Shown in pieces: positions 48,491 through 56,788 of a DNA stretch of 64,000 bases (position 1 is its first letter; the number at the start of each line of letters is the position of its first letter). The notes under the pieces are model-generated. The model did not search any database. It was not told where the DNA came from and saw nothing but the letters and a program-made list of their open reading frames with translations. The DNA is taken from positions 1-64,000 of the forward strand of contig NZ_QGNJ01000021.1 of the NCBI RefSeq assembly GCF_003336875.1, in the 5' to 3' direction. This DNA is from Oleisolibacter albus. GTDB lineage: Bacteria > Pseudomonadota > Alphaproteobacteria > Azospirillales > Azospirillaceae. The translations under genes and the position numbers were made by a program.

Positions 48491-49891
48491 TCAGCCGCCG
48501 TTTCCGGCGGGGCGGCGACGCGGCTGCCTGTAGGATTGGCTCCAACTGATGCCAAGGATCAGCATCAGCAGGGCGGCGACTGCCGGGATTTGCAGGCTGA
48601 AGTCGAAGCGGGCATGCACGCCGACCAGGGCCAGCGTCCCCAGCCCGAGCGCCGGCAGCGTGCGGTCCCGCTGCCGGCGCCGCAATCCCAGGATACAACT
48701 GACGGCAACGGCCACACTCAGCCCCAGCAACAGCAGACTTGCCGGCAGCCCGATCTCGAACAGCAACTCCAGATAATCCTGGTGTCCGCGGTCAAAATGG
48801 GCGGCTAGACGGGTGTCACGGTAGAGGGAGAATGCCGGCTCGAAGGCACCGCGACCCATTCCGGTCCAGAGGGAATCGGGGACGGCCTCGATCATGATGT
48901 CTGCCGCGGCTGACCGCAGCGGATCGGCGATGCCATGCCAGCGCAGCCGTGTGGCCAACCCGTCGGCACTGACCGCGACAACGGCGAGGCTGGCCAGAAT
49001 GATGGCTCCGGCACGCAGCGCCCGGGCCATTGTCAGGCCGCGCGCGGCCAGATCGGCCAACACAAGCACTATCATTCCGGTCAGGGTTGCGGCGATCCCG
49101 GCGCGCGATTTCGTCAGCAGTACGGCGGACAGCGTCAACATCAGGCACACCGCCAGCGGCAGCGAGCGGTTGAGCAGATGCCGGATCAGCCGCAGCCTGC
49201 GCTCCGGTGCCGGCAGATGCGGTGCAGTGCTGGGCAGAGCCGCCAGGAGCCAGCTCATCCAGCACAGGGCGGAGAGGCCGGCATAGGTGGCGAAGGAATT
49301 GCGGTTGATGAAGGTGGAGGTCAGCGCATCCCGGAAACCGGTCTTCTCCACCCAGAGCACCAGGGGGATGCCGGCCAGGTACATCAACATGCCATAGGCG
49401 GCATAGGCAAGGCCGATGAGGGCTGTGCCTTGGACCAGCCGCCAAGCCTGCTCCCGCTGCCGGGCCAGATCCGCTGCGGCCAGAAAGGTGCAGCCATAGG
49501 CCAGCCAGCGGATGAGCGCCTCGGCCGTCCGGTCGGGGGCCACGGACAGGGTTCCGGCCTGGGCCAGCCCGGTCTGGCCCACGCCCCGGAAATAGTCGCC
49601 GGCCAGGGAGAAAACGGGATGGATGCCGGGAAGGCCGGGAATGGCCTGCGCAGCGATCCAGAGAGCCAACAGCACGAAGCCCATTCCCAGCATCGACAAT
49701 GTCCGCAGCTGGGGTGATGTCCAGGGGATCACCCGCCCGGTCCGTTGCCATGCCCCGGACACGGTCTGCACGGCCAGCAGCGTGCCGATGGCCGCCGCAT
49801 ACAGGCTCCAGGCGGCGGCGCCCACGCCACCGAAGGCGAGGGGCAGCAGGCCGGTGGTCAGCAGCAGGCACAGGACGGGAAGGGCAGGCAT
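48491..49891 (-). CDS. O-antigen ligase / polymerase family membrane protein
   Basis: The 466-residue protein has about 11-12 predicted membrane helices. The extended loop in the second half carries the conserved features GMGRGAFEPAF and HFDRGHQDYLELLFEIGLPAS (H-x2-D/N-x-L-x4-E-x-G pattern of the ligase domain). It may be the surface ligase or a second polymerase; the other family member is at 34647. Start ATG 49891 has GGAGCTGCTG upstream. It is divergent from the phosphatase gene. Confidence 0.83.
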   Translation of the reverse strand: MPALPVLCLLLTTGLLPLAFGGVGAAAWSLYAAAIGTLLAVQTVSGAWQRTGRVIPWTSPQLRTLSMLGMGFVLLALWIAAQAIPGLPGIHPVFSLAGDYFRGVGQTGLAQAGTLSVAPDRTAEALIRWLAYGCTFLAAADLARQREQAWRLVQGTALIGLAYAAYGMLMYLAGIPLVLWVEKTGFRDALTSTFINRNSFATYAGLSALCWMSWLLAALPSTAPHLPAPERRLRLIRHLLNRSLPLAVCLMLTLSAVLLTKSRAGIAATLTGMIVLVLADLAARGLTMARALRAGAIILASLAVVAVSADGLATRLRWHGIADPLRSAAADIMIEAVPDSLWTGMGRGAFEPAFSLYRDTRLAAHFDRGHQDYLELLFEIGLPASLLLLGLSVAVAVSCILGLRRRQRDRTLPALGLGTLALVGVHARFDFSLQIPAVAALLMLILGISWSQSYRQPRRRPAGNGG

Positions 49892-50124
49892 CAGCAGCTC
49901 CGGGCCACCGCGGTTTTCCTTGCTGCCCCGTGGAGCGGCAGGGTACCTCTTCCATCATGGATGAAACGTTGTGTTGTGGGTGATGGCATGGAATTCCCCT
50001 ATGGCGCAACATTCTTGGCGGCGAGCCATCACTGCCCTGGGCCATCAAGCTGTGTTGAAGCCTGTTCTGGCTGCGCCCGTCTCGGGTCCCCGCGCATCCG
50101 ATCCCAAGGGCGAAGCGAGGGATC

Positions 50125-50880
50125 ATGCTGACCCGTCTGCGGCAGTTCCTCCGTCCGTCCTGGCGGATGTTGCCTGCGGTTCCCCCCGGTCTCCGCCTGT
50201 ACGCCATCGGTGACATCCATGGCCGCTGTGATCTGCTCCAGCGTCTGCTGGTGCGGATCGCTGCCGATGCCGCGGGATTTTCCGGGCGGACCCATCTGGT
50301 CTTCCTGGGCGACTATATCGATCGCGGTCTGGAGTCGGCCGGGGTCATCGAGTACGTGCTCCAGAGGTTGGATCTGGATGCTGCCCCGGTCTTTCTCAAA
50401 GGCAATCACGAGGCAGCCCTGCTCGACTTCCTGACCGACCGTACCGTCGGACGGAACTGGCTGGCCTTTGGTGGAGACGCCACCCTGTTGAGCTACGGTG
50501 TACCGCCGGATCTGGTGCAGCGGCCGGGCGATTATCGCGCGCTGCAAGCCGCATTGCACCAGCGGCTGCCGCCGGCACATCTGGCATTTCTGTCAGGATT
50601 GCGCCTTCAGCACCATGTCGGGGATTACCTCTTCGTCCATGCGGGAATCCGGCCCGGTGTGGCGCTGGAGCGGCAGAGCGAGGCGGATCTGTTGTGGATA
50701 CGTGATCCGTTTCTACAGAGCCGGGCCAGACACGGGGCCATGGTGGTCCATGGGCACAGCATGACGGAATGGCCGGACGTGCGCGACAACCGTATCGGCA
50801 TCGATACCGGCGCCTTCGCCACCGGCCGGCTAACGGCCCTGGTGCTGGAAGGTCAGGAGCGCCGCTTCCTCCATACCTGA
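50125..50880 (+). CDS. Calcineurin-like metallophosphoesterase (serine/threonine phosphatase family)
   Basis: The 251-residue protein has all dimetal-site motifs of the PPP family: GDIHGRCD, GDYIDRG, GNHEA, then LFVHAG and VHGHSM. Bacterial members of this size (PrpA/PrpE or ApaH-like) dephosphorylate proteins or dinucleotides. ATG 50125 follows AGGGATC. Its place between EPS genes invites the idea that it reverses phosphorylation of the Wzc-like kinase. However, known partners are usually low-molecular-weight tyrosine phosphatases, so this is speculative. Confidence 0.85.
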   Translation: MLTRLRQFLRPSWRMLPAVPPGLRLYAIGDIHGRCDLLQRLLVRIAADAAGFSGRTHLVFLGDYIDRGLESAGVIEYVLQRLDLDAAPVFLKGNHEAALLDFLTDRTVGRNWLAFGGDATLLSYGVPPDLVQRPGDYRALQAALHQRLPPAHLAFLSGLRLQHHVGDYLFVHAGIRPGVALERQSEADLLWIRDPFLQSRARHGAMVVHGHSMTEWPDVRDNRIGIDTGAFATGRLTALVLEGQERRFLHT

Positions 50881-50990
50881 TCCGCGCCTTGTCCGTCGTT
50901 TCCGTATAATCTGCCCCGGACCGCCGGCGCTGTGGGGGGCTGGCCTTCGGATGGGGCCTGGCCGGCGGGCCAGCGACAGGCCGGCACGGG

Positions 50991-52415
50991 TCAGTAGGCA
51001 TCCAGTTTGAACACCACCAGCAGCGTCCGCAGCAGGATCTTCAGATCCAGCATCAGCGACCAGTTCTCCACATAGATCAGATCCAGTTCGACACGCTGGT
51101 TCAACTCTTCGGCATCGTGGACCACGCCGCGGCTGCCGCTGACCTGGGCCAGGCCGGTTATGCCCGGCTTGACGCGCTGGCGGGCCATATAGCGGCGGAG
51201 TTGCTGCGAGAATAGTTGGTCATGGGCGATGGCATGGGGCCGGGGGCCGACCAGGGACATGTCACCGCGCAGCACGTTCAGCAGTTGCGGCAACTCATCC
51301 AGGCTGCTGGCACGCAGGATGCGCCCAACCCGGGTCACCCGCGAATCCCCAGGTACCGCCTGGGTCACATTGCCGGAGCAGGACGCCTCCCAGGTCATGG
51401 TCCTGAACTTCCAGACCCGGAAATGCGCGCGGCCGAAACCGACCCGCTCCTGCAGGAAGAAGACCGGGCCTGGGCTGTCCAGACGGATGGCCAGGGCGAT
51501 CAGCAGCATCAGCGGGCTGAACAGCAGCAGCAGGAGCGCGGCCCAGATCAGATCCGTCATGCGCTTGACCAGCCGCTCCATCTCTGTCAGGGGCGGCCGG
51601 GCCACCACCTCCATGACCGGCATGCCACGACCACGGGCGGTATTGAGCGTCCGGCACAATGTACAGAGGGGAGGGGCCACCAGCACTTCCGCCGGCAGGA
51701 AGCGGAAGGTCTGAACATAGGCGTCGAAGGCCGCCATATTGTCCAAGGGCGGCGCCAGGATCACACAATGCAGCGGCTGCCGCGCACAGCCCTCGACGAT
51801 GCCGTCGGCAGCCTGCTGCAGGTCGGCGTCCCCCGCCAGGGGGATGGTGTCCAGCGTGAGCTGTGGGTCCAACCCGTGCAGGACCTGCACCAGATCGGCA
51901 CAATTCGACGCCGGTGCGATCAGGATACCCCGGCGGTGCAGCAGGCCGCGTTCCAGGGCCCAGCCATGTATGGCCTCAAAGCCCAGCCGTGATATGCCCA
52001 GGGCCACGCACCCCACCAGCCACCAGGAGAACATCCACAGCCGTGACGTGTCATCCGCGGTCTTGCTAGCATAGCAGAGAACGATCAAGCCGGCGATCGT
52101 CAGGCTCCAGGCGCCGAGCAAGCGTCCCAGATGCCACGCGCGCCCCCGTCCCCTGGCGTCATCATACGCGTTGAGCGGGCCGGCCACCCCCAGATGCAGC
52201 AGCAGGGCCAGGGCGACCATCACCCCCTGGTCCGATGAATGGACGAGCGTCCCGAAGCGCAGCCAGGCCGCCAGTCCCGCGGCCAGCATCAGCAACAGCA
52301 TGTCGGTCAGCCGGTTCAGCAGCGTCAGGATCTGCGGTGACCAGGTGTACCGGGCCGGTAAGGCCGGCGTGGCGGCAGCCGGAGGCTGCGCCGTGATGTC
52401 TGAGATGCCCGCCAT
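50991..52415 (-). CDS. Undecaprenyl-phosphate sugar phosphotransferase (priming enzyme, WcaJ/ExoY-like)
   Basis: The 474-residue polyprenyl glycosylphosphotransferase starts EPS assembly by moving a sugar-1-phosphate to undecaprenyl phosphate. It has four or five N-terminal membrane helices, a central Rossmann-like region, and the conserved catalytic domain (KRMTDLIWAALLLLLF, DSPGPVFFLQERVGFG, VWKFRTM, then SLDELPQLLNVLRGDMSLVG). ATG 52415 is chosen over an in-frame TTG at 52457, because the promoter at 52459-52486 would start transcription at about 52452. It is the right edge of the EPS locus. Confidence 0.93.
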   Translation of the reverse strand: MAGISDITAQPPAAATPALPARYTWSPQILTLLNRLTDMLLLMLAAGLAAWLRFGTLVHSSDQGVMVALALLLHLGVAGPLNAYDDARGRGRAWHLGRLLGAWSLTIAGLIVLCYASKTADDTSRLWMFSWWLVGCVALGISRLGFEAIHGWALERGLLHRRGILIAPASNCADLVQVLHGLDPQLTLDTIPLAGDADLQQAADGIVEGCARQPLHCVILAPPLDNMAAFDAYVQTFRFLPAEVLVAPPLCTLCRTLNTARGRGMPVMEVVARPPLTEMERLVKRMTDLIWAALLLLLFSPLMLLIALAIRLDSPGPVFFLQERVGFGRAHFRVWKFRTMTWEASCSGNVTQAVPGDSRVTRVGRILRASSLDELPQLLNVLRGDMSLVGPRPHAIAHDQLFSQQLRRYMARQRVKPGITGLAQVSGSRGVVHDAEELNQRVELDLIYVENWSLMLDLKILLRTLLVVFKLDAY

Positions 52416-52458
52416 TGCTTGCTGCGCAACCAAGGGGTGATGATGTGGATGGCGCAAC

Positions 52459-52486
52459 CTTATATCTGGGGCGTGCTATTTGTCTA
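52459..52486 (-). promoter_or_regulatory. Sigma-70-type promoter of the priming transferase gene
   Basis: On the minus strand TAGACA (52481-52486) and TATAAG (52459-52464) stand 16 bp apart, each one base from consensus. Transcription would start near 52452, about 37 bases before the chosen ATG. The surroundings are AT-rich. Confidence 0.65.
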
Positions 52487-52519
52487 ACATTTTCGACTTT
52501 TTGTAGAAAATGCCGACCG

Positions 52520-54010
52520 TCAGGCCGTTGCCAGGGCCTGACGGATCGCTGTCGGTCCAGCGCGGCCCAGCACGGCATAGGCGTGGGCGAGGCTGCGGCG
52601 GAAGGTGGCGTTTCCGGCCAGGGACGGAGGGAAGATGCCATCGACAGCGAGGAACCCGGCCACATCCGCGTCCACCCCGGCACCGCAGCGCCGGGCAATG
52701 GACAACAGCCGGTCGGCCAGCGGATCGACCAGTGTCGCGCCGCTGGCCGCCGTGCCGCGCAGGACATGCAGCCATCCTGCCACCGGCAGACACAACCGAT
52801 GGATATCCGCCCCGTCCTTCAGCCGGTCAGCCACCGTGCCCAGCAGGCGGAAGGGCAGCTTCTGCGACCCGTCCCAGGCGATCTGCGCCAGACGATGACG
52901 GATGCCGGGATTGGCGAACCGGTGGAGGATCGCGTCGATATAGGCGTTCAGGTCGAAGCCGGCCGGCGGCGTCACCGTGGGCAGGATGTCCTCCCGCATC
53001 AGCCGGTTCAGGAAGCGGGCGAAGACCGGATCGGCCATGGCATCGGCCACCGTTTCATGCCCGGCCAGCAGGCCCAGATAGGCCAGGGATGAATGCGGCC
53101 CGTTCAGCAGACGCAGCTTGGCCCGGTCGAATGCGGCGACATCGCCGGTCAGGGTCACGCCCACGGCGGCGAAGTCCGGGCGGCCATTGCAGAAGCGGTC
53201 CTCCACCACCCATTGGCTGAAGGCCTCGCGCTGGATCGGCCACGCATCGGTCAAGCCCGTGGCCGCCGCCGCCCGCGCCCGCAGGGCATCGTCGGTGGCC
53301 GGCGTGATGCTGTCGATCATGGTGTTGGGAAAGGTGGCGTGCTCGCCGATCCAGCGGGCCAGGGCGGGGTCGTGCTCGCCGGCGAACTGGATGACGGCCT
53401 GACGCAGCCGGGTGCCATTGTCCACCAGATTGTCACAGGAGACCAGGGTGACGGGGGGCAGCCCCGCCGCGCGGCGTCGGCGCAGGCCTTCCACCAGATA
53501 GCCGATGAGGCTGACCGGCCTCTCCGGCGCCGCCAGATCACGGCGGATGTCGCGATGGGCGGCATCCAGGTCGCCACCAGCGGTCAGGCAGTAGCCTTTC
53601 TCCGTCACCGTCATGGTGACGATGCGGGTGGCGGGATCGGCCAGCCGGCGCAGGACAGGCTCCGGATCGTCCCGCGCCGCCAACAGTTCCTTCAAGCTGC
53701 CGATCACGCGCCAGGACGGCGTCTCGTTCAGGATCGCCAGGGTATAGAGCCCGTCCTGCGGTGCCAGCGCTGTGCGCACGCCGGAACTCTGCAGGGAGAC
53801 CCCGCTGATGGCCCAGTCGCCGCCATGGGCAAGCAGGTCGTCCACATAGACAGCCTGATGGGCACGGTGGAAGGCGCCGGGTCCGAAATGCACGATGCCG
53901 ATAGCCGCCGCCGTGCGGTCGTAAGCCGGGCGGATCATGGATGCCGGAAGGCGGGGCAGGGTGCCGTTGCACAGGCGTGGCGCCGATATGCCGGGCCGGG
54001 AAGCGGTCAC
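52520..54010 (-). CDS. uxuB: Mannitol dehydrogenase-family uronate reductase (UxuB-like)
   Basis: The 496-residue protein has the NAD-binding segment IGIVHFGPGAFHRAHQ and the catalytic region KLRLLNGPHSSLAYLG (Lys, Asn, His). IAWDGSQKLPFRLLG follows, as in UxuB and mannitol dehydrogenases. It would reduce fructuronate to mannonate. Because the partner gene is uxaA (altronate dehydratase) and no uxuA is in view, it may instead reduce tagaturonate. It begins with GTG 54010, overlapping the uxaA TGA by 4 bp (GTGA). The frame stays open to 54706 only as an antisense-like shadow of uxaA. Confidence 0.85.
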   Translation of the reverse strand: MTASRPGISAPRLCNGTLPRLPASMIRPAYDRTAAAIGIVHFGPGAFHRAHQAVYVDDLLAHGGDWAISGVSLQSSGVRTALAPQDGLYTLAILNETPSWRVIGSLKELLAARDDPEPVLRRLADPATRIVTMTVTEKGYCLTAGGDLDAAHRDIRRDLAAPERPVSLIGYLVEGLRRRRAAGLPPVTLVSCDNLVDNGTRLRQAVIQFAGEHDPALARWIGEHATFPNTMIDSITPATDDALRARAAAATGLTDAWPIQREAFSQWVVEDRFCNGRPDFAAVGVTLTGDVAAFDRAKLRLLNGPHSSLAYLGLLAGHETVADAMADPVFARFLNRLMREDILPTVTPPAGFDLNAYIDAILHRFANPGIRHRLAQIAWDGSQKLPFRLLGTVADRLKDGADIHRLCLPVAGWLHVLRGTAASGATLVDPLADRLLSIARRCGAGVDADVAGFLAVDGIFPPSLAGNATFRRSLAHAYAVLGRAGPTAIRQALATA

Positions 54011-55509
54011 AGGGTCACTCCATTCTTCCAGATGGCGATATCGCGCTGGCCGGCCAGTTCGTTGCGGGTTGGCTGGCCGGAGGCGGTGGTCAGGATCAGG
54101 GTCTGGAGGGCATCGGCCGCCTGCTCCATGGTCTGGCCCTGCAGCAGCATGCCGGCATCGAAATCGATCCAGTGCGGCTTGCGGGCGGCCAGGTCCGGGT
54201 TTGAGGCCAGCTTCAGTGTCGGCACGGGAAACCCCAGCGGCGTACCGCGGCCCGTCGTGAACAACAGCAGGGTGGCGCCGGCCGCTGTCAGGGCAGTGGA
54301 GGAGACGGCATCGTTGCCGGGGGATTCCAACAGGGCCAGACCCGGACGATGGATCTGCTCCCCATAGCGTAACACCTGCGTCACGGCTGTCCGGCCCCCC
54401 TTCTGCACCGCACCCAGGGATTTCTCCTCCAGCGTGGTGATGCCGCCGGCGATATTGCCGGGGGACGGGTTCTCGTAGACAGGCTGGTTGTGCTCCAGGA
54501 AGTACTGCTTGAAGCCATTGACCAGTCCGACAATGCTGTTGAACACCGCCTGGTCGGCGGCCCGCCGCATCAGCAGTTCCTCTGCTCCGAAGATCTCGGG
54601 GATCTCGGCCAGTACCGGTGTACCGCCGGCCAGGGCCAGCCGGTCGGCGATGCGCCCCACCAGTGGATTGGCTGTCAGGCCGCTGAACCCGTCTGAGCCG
54701 CCGCACTTCAGGCCGATGACCAGATCGGAGAAGGCGCAGGGGCTGCGCCGATCCTGCTCGGCCTGGGCAACCAGGGCCTCCACCGCGGCAAGCCCGTCCT
54801 CGACCTCGTCCGCCGCCGTCTGGGCGGTGAAGGCACGGATGCGGCTGTCACGTCCGATCTGGTCCAGCAGCCGGTCAAGCTGATTGGATTCGCAGCCCAG
54901 CCCCAGGATCAGCACGCCGCCGGCATTGGGATGCCGGGCCAGGGCCGCGATCAGGTCGCGGGTATGGGACAGGTCGTCCCCCAACTGCGAGCAGCCATAG
55001 GGGTGGGGGAAGGCGTGGATGCCGTCCACCCGGCCGGCAAAGCGTTCCGCCGCCAGCGTGGCGATGCGTTCCGCCGTGCGGCCGACACAGCCGACGGTAC
55101 ACAGAATCCAGATCTCGTTGCGGGTACCGACGCGCCCATCGGCCCGGCGATAGCCGAGGAAGCCCGGCCGGACGGGGGCCGCCGTCGCCGCCGTCGGGAT
55201 ATCCGGTTGGTACCGGTACGCCAGCGTACCGGACAGGCGCGTGCGCACATTGTGGGCGTGGACATGGTCCCCAGGGGCGATTTCCCGCGTGGACAGCCCG
55301 ATCGGCCAGCCATATTTGTGCACCGGGACCCCGACGGGGATCCGGCGGAGCGCCAGTTTGTGGCCTCGCGGGATCTCGGCCGTCGCGGTCACCTGGACAT
55401 CGCCAAGCGTCACCTGCTCGCCGGCAGCGATGGGGCAGATGGCGACGGCCACATCGTCGCGCGGGTCGATGCGCAGGGCCGGCCCGGTGGGGGCGGCGTG
55501 GATGGTCAT
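54007..55509 (-). CDS. uxaA: Altronate dehydratase
   Basis: It dehydrates D-altronate to 2-keto-3-deoxygluconate. The 500-residue protein has an N-terminal SAF domain (DVAVAICPIAAGEQVTLGDV) and the main UxaA domain with CTVGCVGRTAERIA, FPHPYGCSQLGDD, LGLGCESNQLD and LKCGGSDGFSGLTANPLVG. These cysteines and acids fit its metal/iron-dependent family. ATG 55509 is preceded by GGGAGGGAAG. It is followed by the coupled reductase gene and diverges from the ABC importer; the operator lies 106 bp ahead of its start. Confidence 0.95.
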   Translation of the reverse strand: MTIHAAPTGPALRIDPRDDVAVAICPIAAGEQVTLGDVQVTATAEIPRGHKLALRRIPVGVPVHKYGWPIGLSTREIAPGDHVHAHNVRTRLSGTLAYRYQPDIPTAATAAPVRPGFLGYRRADGRVGTRNEIWILCTVGCVGRTAERIATLAAERFAGRVDGIHAFPHPYGCSQLGDDLSHTRDLIAALARHPNAGGVLILGLGCESNQLDRLLDQIGRDSRIRAFTAQTAADEVEDGLAAVEALVAQAEQDRRSPCAFSDLVIGLKCGGSDGFSGLTANPLVGRIADRLALAGGTPVLAEIPEIFGAEELLMRRAADQAVFNSIVGLVNGFKQYFLEHNQPVYENPSPGNIAGGITTLEEKSLGAVQKGGRTAVTQVLRYGEQIHRPGLALLESPGNDAVSSTALTAAGATLLLFTTGRGTPLGFPVPTLKLASNPDLAARKPHWIDFDAGMLLQGQTMEQAADALQTLILTTASGQPTRNELAGQRDIAIWKNGVTL

Positions 55510-55607
55510 GCAGCGTCTTCCCTCCCGATTGCCCACGGGCGGTCCAGCCATGGGCGAGGGCTCTTTTTGTCCGCCAGTCATTTCTACGGCCGGCGGCAGG
55601 AACCCTG

Positions 55608-55636
55608 TTGTAAATGACACCGGTTACCGTTACAGT
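55608..55636 (+). promoter_or_regulatory. Sigma-70-type promoter of the ABC importer with operator in the spacer
   Basis: TTGTAA (55608-55613) and TACAGT (55631-55636) are exactly 17 bp apart, each matching consensus at four of six bases. The operator 55615-55628 fills the spacer, the classical position for repression. Confidence 0.5.
55615..55628 (+). promoter_or_regulatory. Hexuronate/pectin regulon operator between uxaA and ABC importer
   Basis: TGACACCGGTTACC is identical over 14 bp to the uxaC site at 19419-19432. It lies between divergent operons and could control both. Its presence 25 kb past the EPS block ties the two halves of the catabolic locus to one regulator. Confidence 0.78.
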
Positions 55637-55894
55637 CAAAACCATTAAGACGCAACTGCCGCGAAAGACCGTGGAAAGACGGCGGGCGGTGGCGCAAGGG
55701 AGGATCAGGGTTTACCGGGCGGGTTCGCGGATGGGGGTGCCCACGACCAAAGTCCCGCTCGACAACAGGTCCCTGTCATATCCCCTTCGCAGGCACCGGT
55801 GCCGGGGCGTCGCGGCTGCGCACGGTCGTCAGCACGGGGCAGCCGTGTTGAAAGAAGGCTCCGCCGAGAGCAGGGGCTGCATGGGGAGGGGGCC

Positions 55895-56788
55895 ATGTAC
55901 GAGAACAGGATCACGGGACTGCTCTATATCGCGCCCTTCCTGCTGGGACTGGTGATGTTCACCCTGTTCCCCTTCGTCTCGTCGCTGCTGCTCAGCTTCA
56001 CCGATTACCAGCTGCAGGACCCGGTTTCGGCAGCCCATGCCATTGGGCTGGAGAACTATCGGCAGATGGTGGGCGACCGCACCTTCCGCCATGCCTTGGG
56101 AGTGACGCTGCTCTATGTCTTCGCCACGGTCCCGCTGAAACTGGCCTTCGCCCTGTTCATCGCCTTTGTGCTGAACTTCAAGCTGCGGGCCATCGGCTTG
56201 TTCCGGACCGCCTATTACATCCCCTCCATCCTGGGCGGCAGCGTCGCCATCGCTGTGCTCTGGCGCTACGTCTTCGCCGGTGACGGGCTGATCAACCAGG
56301 CACTGGGGGCCGCGGGCATCAGTGCGGTCAACTGGCTGGGCGATCCCGCCTATGCCCTGACCACCATCGTGCTGCTGCGGCTGTGGCAGTTCGGCTCGGC
56401 CATGGTGGTGTTCCTGGCCGGACTGCAGACCATCCCCACCGATCTTTACGAGGCGGCAACGGTGGACGGAGCCGGCAAGGCCCGCATCTTCTTCACCATC
56501 ACCCTGCCGCTGCTGACGCCGGTGATCTTCTTCAACTTCGTCATGCAGATCGTCCAGGCCTTCCAGGAGTTCAATGGCCCCTACATCATCACCGGCGGCG
56601 GACCATTGAAGTCCACCTATCTGCTGCCGCTGATGATCTATGACGAGGCGTTCAAATATTTCAATGTCGGCTATGCCAGTGCATTGTCCTGGACGCTGTT
56701 CCTGATCGTGGCCCTGTTCACGGCCCTGGCTTTCGGCTCGCAACGCTACTGGGTCTTTTATGGCGGCGAGCGGGGGGAGCGGACATGA
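55895..56788 (+). CDS. ABC sugar importer permease (MalF/UgpA type)
   Basis: The 297-residue inner-membrane protein has six predicted helices and the EAA loop EAATVDGAGKARIFFTITLP that docks the ATPase. The ending PYIITGGGPLKSTYLLPLMIY is typical of carbohydrate uptake-1 permeases. ATG 55895 has a strong GGGGAGGGGG. Its stop overlaps the next permease start by 4 bp. Given its operon with GH105 and its operator, it likely imports unsaturated or saturated galacturonide oligomers. Confidence 0.92.
   Translation: MYENRITGLLYIAPFLLGLVMFTLFPFVSSLLLSFTDYQLQDPVSAAHAIGLENYRQMVGDRTFRHALGVTLLYVFATVPLKLAFALFIAFVLNFKLRAIGLFRTAYYIPSILGGSVAIAVLWRYVFAGDGLINQALGAAGISAVNWLGDPAYALTTIVLLRLWQFGSAMVVFLAGLQTIPTDLYEAATVDGAGKARIFFTITLPLLTPVIFFNFVMQIVQAFQEFNGPYIITGGGPLKSTYLLPLMIYDEAFKYFNVGYASALSWTLFLIVALFTALAFGSQRYWVFYGGERGERT

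Larger units (their letters stand above)
55510..55894. other. Divergent control region between uxaA and the ABC importer
   Basis: The 385-bp region holds one clear operator (55615-55628) placed in the spacer of a plausible plus-strand promoter. About 260 bp of leader then runs to the first permease gene. I see no open frame with a good ribosome-binding site in that leader, nor an attenuator-like stem with T run. Its length is notable but unexplained. Confidence 0.5.

Noticed and set aside
52488-52512. CATTTTC/GAAAATG stem considered as a terminator between uxuB and the priming transferase
   Set aside because: Both genes are on the minus strand and the stem is upstream of the transferase promoter, but uxuB is transcribed away from it; it is AT-rich and not followed by a proper T run on the relevant strand.
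52520-54706. A 728-codon open frame that looks like a fused protein upstream of the UxuB-like reductase
   Set aside because: The first 230 codons are antisense-like shadow of uxaA (same strand, other frame) with no protein-like pattern. A GTG at 54010 with GTGA overlap gives the normal family length.
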